Source: an uncultured Bacteroidota bacterium (GTDB lineage Bacteria; Bacteroidota; Bacteroidia; Flavobacteriales; Flavobacteriaceae). Taken from it: 64,000 nucleotides of DNA. A program made the position numbers and the translations under genes. Location of the stretch: contig CAIOTL010000136.1 of NCBI GenBank assembly GCA_903861155.1, positions 1 through 64,000 on the forward strand, given 5' to 3'. Positions 58,802 to 64,000 of this stretch are shown piece by piece (the stretch's first letter is position 1; every line of letters begins with the position of its first letter). The notes beneath the pieces are model-generated. The model was not told the DNA's origin. It did no database searches and saw nothing but the letters and a program-made list of their open reading frames with translations.

Positions 58802-60976
58802 ATGAGGCCATTTCTATTATTTTTCATTTTAGTTAATTCCCTTCTATATTCTCAAAAGAAAAAATTGGTTGAGAAAATAGATAGCGTTTCCTATTACAGC
58901 AATTTGAGGGATTCAAACATCAAGGCGAACAAATACAAGGCTGCGCTGCTTTATACCCAAAAAGCCATAAATTATTCAAAAGAAAATAAAGAAATAGAAG
59001 CCGAGGCTAACCAAACCTTTAGCTTGGGGAAAATTTATTTTGACGTTAAAAAATATGACGACGCCATAAAATCCTTAAACAGAAGTATTTTATTATTTAA
59101 AACCTTGGAGCCGACTACAATATACGCATCTACCTACTACTACCTTGGGATGTGCTATATGAAAAAAGAAAGTCTTTCCAATGCCAAAATTTGTTTCGAC
59201 GAGGCACAATCATTGTACAACACACTTGAAACTAAAGATACTGCCGATTTTATAAACCTTCAAAGAGGAATAATCTACAAATCGAAAGGAAATAATGAAT
59301 TAGCTTCCGAAATTTTCAACACAATCATTGTAAAACCGGATAGCCAAGCCATTTTGGATATTAAAGCCGAAGCATTGTACCAAATAGGAACTATCGAAAT
59401 AACTCAAAACAGGAATAATTTGGCTTTGACTTATTTCAATAAAGCTTTGGATTTAAATTCAAAAAATAACAACTTAGACCAAAAATCAGATATTTTATTT
59501 GCTTTAAGCACGGTTTATGATAAAATGTTGGACAAGAATAATGCTTATTCTTATTTGAAACAACATACGAATTTAAAAGAGAGAATTTCCATTTTAGACA
59601 ATGAAAAACTTGGAATCGATGACTATGAGGAATTCAAGGCATCCAAGCATTTAAAGGAGGTTGCACAATTAAACAAAGAAAAAAGACAGCAAGAAAGAGC
59701 CAGTAAATTTTCAAAACTCATCAGTATTTTGGCGATTGCTTTAATTTCGATTTTGTCCTTGTTAAGCTTGGCCTTATACAAAAACAACATCATCAGAACT
59801 CATTCCAATTTAATGTTGGAAGAAAAAAACAAGGAATTGATTATTGCCAAAGAAAAAGCAGAAAAAGCTTCGAATGCAAGATCGGAATTCCTGTCGACCG
59901 TGAGTCATGAACTTCGAACTCCGTTGAACGCCATCAATGGAATTGCCCACTTATTATTGGAAGACAAACCGAAGAAATCTCAAATGGATTATTTGGAATC
60001 TTTAAAATTCTCAGGGAATTACCTGACCGCCTTTATTAATGACATTCTGGAAATTCAAAAAATAGATGCTGAGAAAGTCGAAATAGAAAACATCAATTTT
60101 AATCTCAAACAATTATTGGAGAATATCCAAAACTCCTTGAAGGAATTGGTTTCGACAAATAACAATAAATTCACTCTCGAAATTGATCCAAACATTCCCG
60201 AAAATTTGATTGGCGACCCAACGAAATTGTCACAGATATTTTTGAATCTAATCAATAATGCACTGAAATTCACATCTAACGGTGAGGTAAAAGTAATAGC
60301 AAAACTCATTTCGTCAGCAGATGAAAATGCTGAAATATACTTTGAAGTAAAGGATAACGGAATAGGAATTCCTGAAGATAAAATAAATACTGTATTCGAT
60401 AGTTTTTCCCAAGGTTCTGTGGGAATTAATCGAAGATATGGCGGAACCGGCTTGGGACTGACTATTGTAAAGAAACTGGTCACAATTCTTGGTGGAGAAA
60501 TAAAACTCGAAAGTATGGTTGGAAAAGGCTCTTCTTTTACATTCGAATTGGTATTGAAAGCCGATGAAAAACCCTTTAAAGTGGAAGAAAAGGTAAAAGA
60601 TTACGATGACTCAACTCTAAAAAACAAAAAAATATTGATTGTCGAAGACAATAAAATCAATCAAATGGTTTCCAAAAAAATGCTAAAAAACAAAGAAATT
60701 ATTTGCGAAATAATCGACAATGGCGAAGAAGCAATTGAATTTGTAAAATCCCATAAATTTGACATGATTTTGATGGACATCCATTTACCGGGAATAAACG
60801 GAACGCTTGCCACAAAAGAAATTAGGAAATTTGATAAAACAACACCGATTATTGCTCTTACCGCAATTTCATTAAACGAAAATAGGGAAATGCTTTTGTC
60901 TTATGGAATGAATGATGTTCTCACAAAACCATTTGTCCCTGAAGAATTTTACTCGACAATTGCCAAATATATTTAG
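58802..60976 (+). CDS. TPR-containing hybrid sensor histidine kinase
   Basis: TPR N-terminus, one TM, HisKA FLSTVSHELRTPLNAINGIAHLL, HATPase GIGIPEDKINTVFDSFSQG/GGTGLGLTIVKKL, receiver ILMDIHLPGINGT. Confidence 0.94.
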   Translation: MRPFLLFFILVNSLLYSQKKKLVEKIDSVSYYSNLRDSNIKANKYKAALLYTQKAINYSKENKEIEAEANQTFSLGKIYFDVKKYDDAIKSLNRSILLFKTLEPTTIYASTYYYLGMCYMKKESLSNAKICFDEAQSLYNTLETKDTADFINLQRGIIYKSKGNNELASEIFNTIIVKPDSQAILDIKAEALYQIGTIEITQNRNNLALTYFNKALDLNSKNNNLDQKSDILFALSTVYDKMLDKNNAYSYLKQHTNLKERISILDNEKLGIDDYEEFKASKHLKEVAQLNKEKRQQERASKFSKLISILAIALISILSLLSLALYKNNIIRTHSNLMLEEKNKELIIAKEKAEKASNARSEFLSTVSHELRTPLNAINGIAHLLLEDKPKKSQMDYLESLKFSGNYLTAFINDILEIQKIDAEKVEIENINFNLKQLLENIQNSLKELVSTNNNKFTLEIDPNIPENLIGDPTKLSQIFLNLINNALKFTSNGEVKVIAKLISSADENAEIYFEVKDNGIGIPEDKINTVFDSFSQGSVGINRRYGGTGLGLTIVKKLVTILGGEIKLESMVGKGSSFTFELVLKADEKPFKVEEKVKDYDDSTLKNKKILIVEDNKINQMVSKKMLKNKEIICEIIDNGEEAIEFVKSHKFDMILMDIHLPGINGTLATKEIRKFDKTTPIIALTAISLNENREMLLSYGMNDVLTKPFVPEEFYSTIAKYI

Positions 60977-60983
60977 ACATTTT

Positions 60984-61796
60984 CTAATAATTCCAGATCA
61001 ATTCCTTGATCAGACTTCTCACCTTTGGCTCTGCTTTTTTTGCCGCTTCCAAAACCTCATCGTGCGAAACAGTTTCAATATTTTCCTCATCACCCATGTC
61101 CGTAATTACCGATAATCCGAAACATTCTATATCCATATGCCGCGCCACGATTACCTCGGGAACAGTTGACATTCCCACACAATCAGCACCCAAATTTTTA
61201 ACCATTTTGTATTCAGCTAGAGTTTCAAATGTTGGCCCCTGAAGTCCTAAATAAATCCCATCTTGAACAAAAATATTTAGATTTTGTGCCAATTCCTTGG
61301 CCTTTGCAATCATTTTTTTAGAATAGGGTTCACTCATATTTAAAAATCGCGGACCAAAGCGTTCGTCATTTTTCCCTCGCAAAGGATGCTCAGGCATCAT
61401 ATTGATATGATCCTTCAAAATAACGACAGAACCCACATCATAATTAGGATTAACTCCTCCAGAAGCATTGGAAACAATCAGTTTTTTCACGCCCAAGAAC
61501 TTCATTACCCGAACCGGAAAAGTAACTTCCTGCATTGAATATCCCTCGTAAAAATGAAAACGCCCTTGCATAGCAACCACTTTTTTATTGCCAATTGTAC
61601 CGAAAACTAAAGCTCCTTTATGACCTTGAACCGTCGAAACCGGAAAATTCGGAATTTCGCCATAAGGCAAGGTGAATTCAATTTGAATATCATCGGTTAA
61701 GCTGCCCAATCCTGAACCCAAGATTATTCCATATTCTGGGGTGAAATTGGTTTTTTCTTTAATAAAACTAACAGTCTCTTGTACTTTTTTCCACAT
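60984..61796 (-). CDS. Purine-nucleoside phosphorylase (trimeric type)
   Basis: YGIILGSGLGSLTDDI, VQGHKGALVFG, GRFHFYEGYSMQEVTFPVRVMKFLGVKKLIVSNASGG, GLQGPTFETLAEYKMVKNLGADCVGMSTVPEVIVARH. Confidence 0.95.
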   Translation of the reverse strand: MWKKVQETVSFIKEKTNFTPEYGIILGSGLGSLTDDIQIEFTLPYGEIPNFPVSTVQGHKGALVFGTIGNKKVVAMQGRFHFYEGYSMQEVTFPVRVMKFLGVKKLIVSNASGGVNPNYDVGSVVILKDHINMMPEHPLRGKNDERFGPRFLNMSEPYSKKMIAKAKELAQNLNIFVQDGIYLGLQGPTFETLAEYKMVKNLGADCVGMSTVPEVIVARHMDIECFGLSVITDMGDEENIETVSHDEVLEAAKKAEPKVRSLIKELIWNY

Positions 61797-62793
61797 AATT
61801 TAAAATGGTTTTATCAAAATTATCGCTTTCCGAAAGAAATGAACACCGTATTGGCAAATAGAAAAGCTGCTCACTTGGAATTCGACCTTTCAATCTCACG
61901 AAATCTTTTTCGGTGGTAATGATAATCTTGTTTTGTAATTTATTTTTAATATCCAATAAGTCTTTTTCAGTAAAATGATGATGATCTGGGAAAATCAACC
62001 AATCCTCTTTATTACTTTTAAAATGTTCGAAAAATGGCGTAGGTTTCGCGATTCCTGCCAAAAGTAATTTAGTAACATTCTTGATTTCATTCATTTTTAT
62101 CACTTTGTCTTCCGAATAAACGGCATCATCATAATCGATAAACGAAAAATACAACTCTTGGTTTGGATTAAGTTTAAGTTTTGATTTGATTTGATTTTGC
62201 TCGTCAATCGAAAGATTTTCAGGACATTTTGTGACAATTACCAAATTAGCTCTTCGCGCCCCGCTTCTATCTTCGCGCAAATTTCCCGATGGCAATATAA
62301 AATCATCCGAATATAAATCACCATAGGACGTCAACAAAATATAGAAACCCGCATTCACTTTCCTATGTTGAAAGGCATCATCCAGCAGAATCACTTCTGG
62401 TTTATTGGTTTGCGAAAGCAATTGCTCGATTCCGTTTTTTCTGTCGACATCAACGGCAACCTGAACGTTATTGAATTTTTTGTAAAACTGGAACGGTTCG
62501 TCTCCAAGAATTGTAGCATTCGAAGTGGAATCGGCAAGAATAAAACCTTTGGATTTTCTTTTGTAACCTCGACTCAATGTGGCAACCTTGAATTTTGGCG
62601 AAAGAAGCCGAATTAGATATTCGATTTGAGGTGTTTTTCCGGTGCCACCGACACTCAAGTTTCCGACAGCAATAATGGGAAAGTCAAAAGAATAAGATTT
62701 CAGGATTCCTTTATCATAAAGAAAATTCCGAATACTGGCAATGAATCCATACAAAATGGCAAAGGGGAAAAGTATTTTTCGAAGTAGGTTCAT
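61768..62793 (-). CDS. lpxK: Tetraacyldisaccharide 4'-kinase
   Basis: FPIIAVGNLSVGGTGKTPQIEYLIRLL, TLSRGYKRKSKGF, ILLDDAFQHRKV. Confidence 0.95.
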   Translation of the reverse strand: MNLLRKILFPFAILYGFIASIRNFLYDKGILKSYSFDFPIIAVGNLSVGGTGKTPQIEYLIRLLSPKFKVATLSRGYKRKSKGFILADSTSNATILGDEPFQFYKKFNNVQVAVDVDRKNGIEQLLSQTNKPEVILLDDAFQHRKVNAGFYILLTSYGDLYSDDFILPSGNLREDRSGARRANLVIVTKCPENLSIDEQNQIKSKLKLNPNQELYFSFIDYDDAVYSEDKVIKMNEIKNVTKLLLAGIAKPTPFFEHFKSNKEDWLIFPDHHHFTEKDLLDIKNKLQNKIIITTEKDFVRLKGRIPSEQLFYLPIRCSFLSESDNFDKTILNYVEKSTRDC

Positions 62794-62910
62794 ACTACGA
62801 AAGTATACTATTTTATTATTATAAAAAAGTTGAATTATTAATTCATTAACTTTGTTAATTCAAAAAAAAATGACAAAATCGAAGATTCACGAATACCAAA
62901 AAAATGAATA

Positions 62911-64000
62911 ATGAGTAAAATCAAAGAAATAATTTCCGTACTCGAAGAAATGGCGCCACTCGCCTACGCCGAAGATTTCGACAATGTGGGTTTATTGGTT
63001 GGAGATCAAGATTCGAAAACAACGGGAGTTTTGGTTTGTCACGATGCTTTGGAAAGCGTGATTGACGAGGCGATTGCGAAAAAATGCAATTTGGTTGTTT
63101 GTTTTCATCCTCTTTTGTTTTCTGGAATAAAGAAAATTACAGGCAAAAACTATGTCGAAAAAGCAGTAATCAAAGCCATTAAAAATGATATTGCCATTTA
63201 TGCCGTTCATACCGCATTGGACAATCACCAAGAAGGGGTGAATAAAATTTTATGTGATGCGCTGGGTTTGAAAAAGACAAAAATTCTTATTCCAAAGCAA
63301 AATTTCATCAGGAAATTAGTCACGTATACTATTCCGGAAAATGCCGAAAAACTCCGAAATTCCTTGTTTGACGAAGGCGCAGGAAACATAGGAAACTATG
63401 AAAATTGCAGTTTTAATTCAAAAGGAATTGGAACTTATATGGGAAATGAACACAGTAATCCCGAGTTTGGAGAACGATTTGAATTTGTTGAAAGCGACGA
63501 AATCAAAATCGAAATGGTTTTCGAAAAGCATTTGGAAAACAAAATTCTGAAAGCACTTTTCAAAAATCACGTTTATGAAGAAGTAGCCTATGAAATTTAT
63601 AATTTGGAAAATGCCAATCAAAACATTGGTTTGGGAATGATTGGCGAATTGCAAGTCCCAATGAACGAAAAGGAATTTCTCAACTTCGTTAAAGATAAGA
63701 TGCAATGCGGCGGAATTCGTCACAGTGCCTTTTTGGGCAAACCTATAAAGAAAGTCGCGGTTCTTGGTGGATCAGGAAGTTTTGCCATAAAAAACGCAAT
63801 TCAGGCCGGAGCAGACGTTTTTTTGACTGCCGATTTGAAGTACCACCAATTTTATGAAGCTGAAAATCAGATTATTTTGGCAGATATCGGACATTTTGAA
63901 AGCGAACGGTATACAAAAAATTACATTGTTGATTTTCTTCGGAAAAAAATCCCTAATTTTGCATTCATTTTATCAGAAGAAAATACAAACCCAGTTAAGT
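62911..64000 (+). CDS. Nif3-like dinuclear metal centre hexameric protein (partial, runs off window edge)
   Basis: Manual translation: MSKIKEIISVLEEMAPLAYAEDFDNVGLLVGDQDSKTTGVLVCHDALESVIDEAIAKKCNLVVCFHPLLFSGIKKI; no stop before 64000. Confidence 0.9.
   Translation, partial: MSKIKEIISVLEEMAPLAYAEDFDNVGLLVGDQDSKTTGVLVCHDALESVIDEAIAKKCNLVVCFHPLLFSGIKKITGKNYVEKAVIKAIKNDIAIYAVHTALDNHQEGVNKILCDALGLKKTKILIPKQNFIRKLVTYTIPENAEKLRNSLFDEGAGNIGNYENCSFNSKGIGTYMGNEHSNPEFGERFEFVESDEIKIEMVFEKHLENKILKALFKNHVYEEVAYEIYNLENANQNIGLGMIGELQVPMNEKEFLNFVKDKMQCGGIRHSAFLGKPIKKVAVLGGSGSFAIKNAIQAGADVFLTADLKYHQFYEAENQIILADIGHFESERYTKNYIVDFLRKKIPNFAFILSEENTNPVK

Noticed and set aside
62847-62854. TAACTTTG as a promoter for the Nif3-like gene
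   Set aside because: The nearest TTG is only 14 nt upstream, outside the usual spacer.

Overview
The 64 kb window is chromosomal DNA from a Bacteroidota bacterium, most likely Flavobacterium or a close relative. The genus-level call is inference from gene content, AT-rich composition, TTG-N19-TAnnTTTG promoters and a T9SS C-terminal sorting domain. It is mostly core genome: carB, rpmH, grpE-dnaJ, trxB, tRNA-Pro(TGG), udk, methylmalonyl-CoA mutase subunits, parAB-dapB-lepB, mutL, ribH, recF, asnB, murB, lipA, gap, lpxK and a Nif3-like gene that runs off the right edge. I found no CRISPR array, rRNA, prophage, transposase or recognisable defence island. I do not see a clearly new multi-gene system. 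The observations most worth a second look are: (1) an NHL beta-propeller apparently inserted inside a split He_PIG-type Ig domain of a T9SS cargo protein; (2) core proteins with missing or altered functional modules: DnaJ without zinc centre I, MutL with degenerate endonuclease motifs, CarB without the C-terminal allosteric domain, an NtrC-type regulator without HTH and with GAFTSA in place of GAFTGA, and a helicase-like protein with only one RecA-like domain; (3) a PadR/PspC/double-DUF2807 envelope module; (4) a lipoprotein rhodanese-thioredoxin fusion; (5) a recurrent CTTTAAAC-type element placed just upstream of several start codons; (6) several promoters with a matching Bacteroidota architecture. 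All family names come from reading motifs in the supplied translations; no database search was run.
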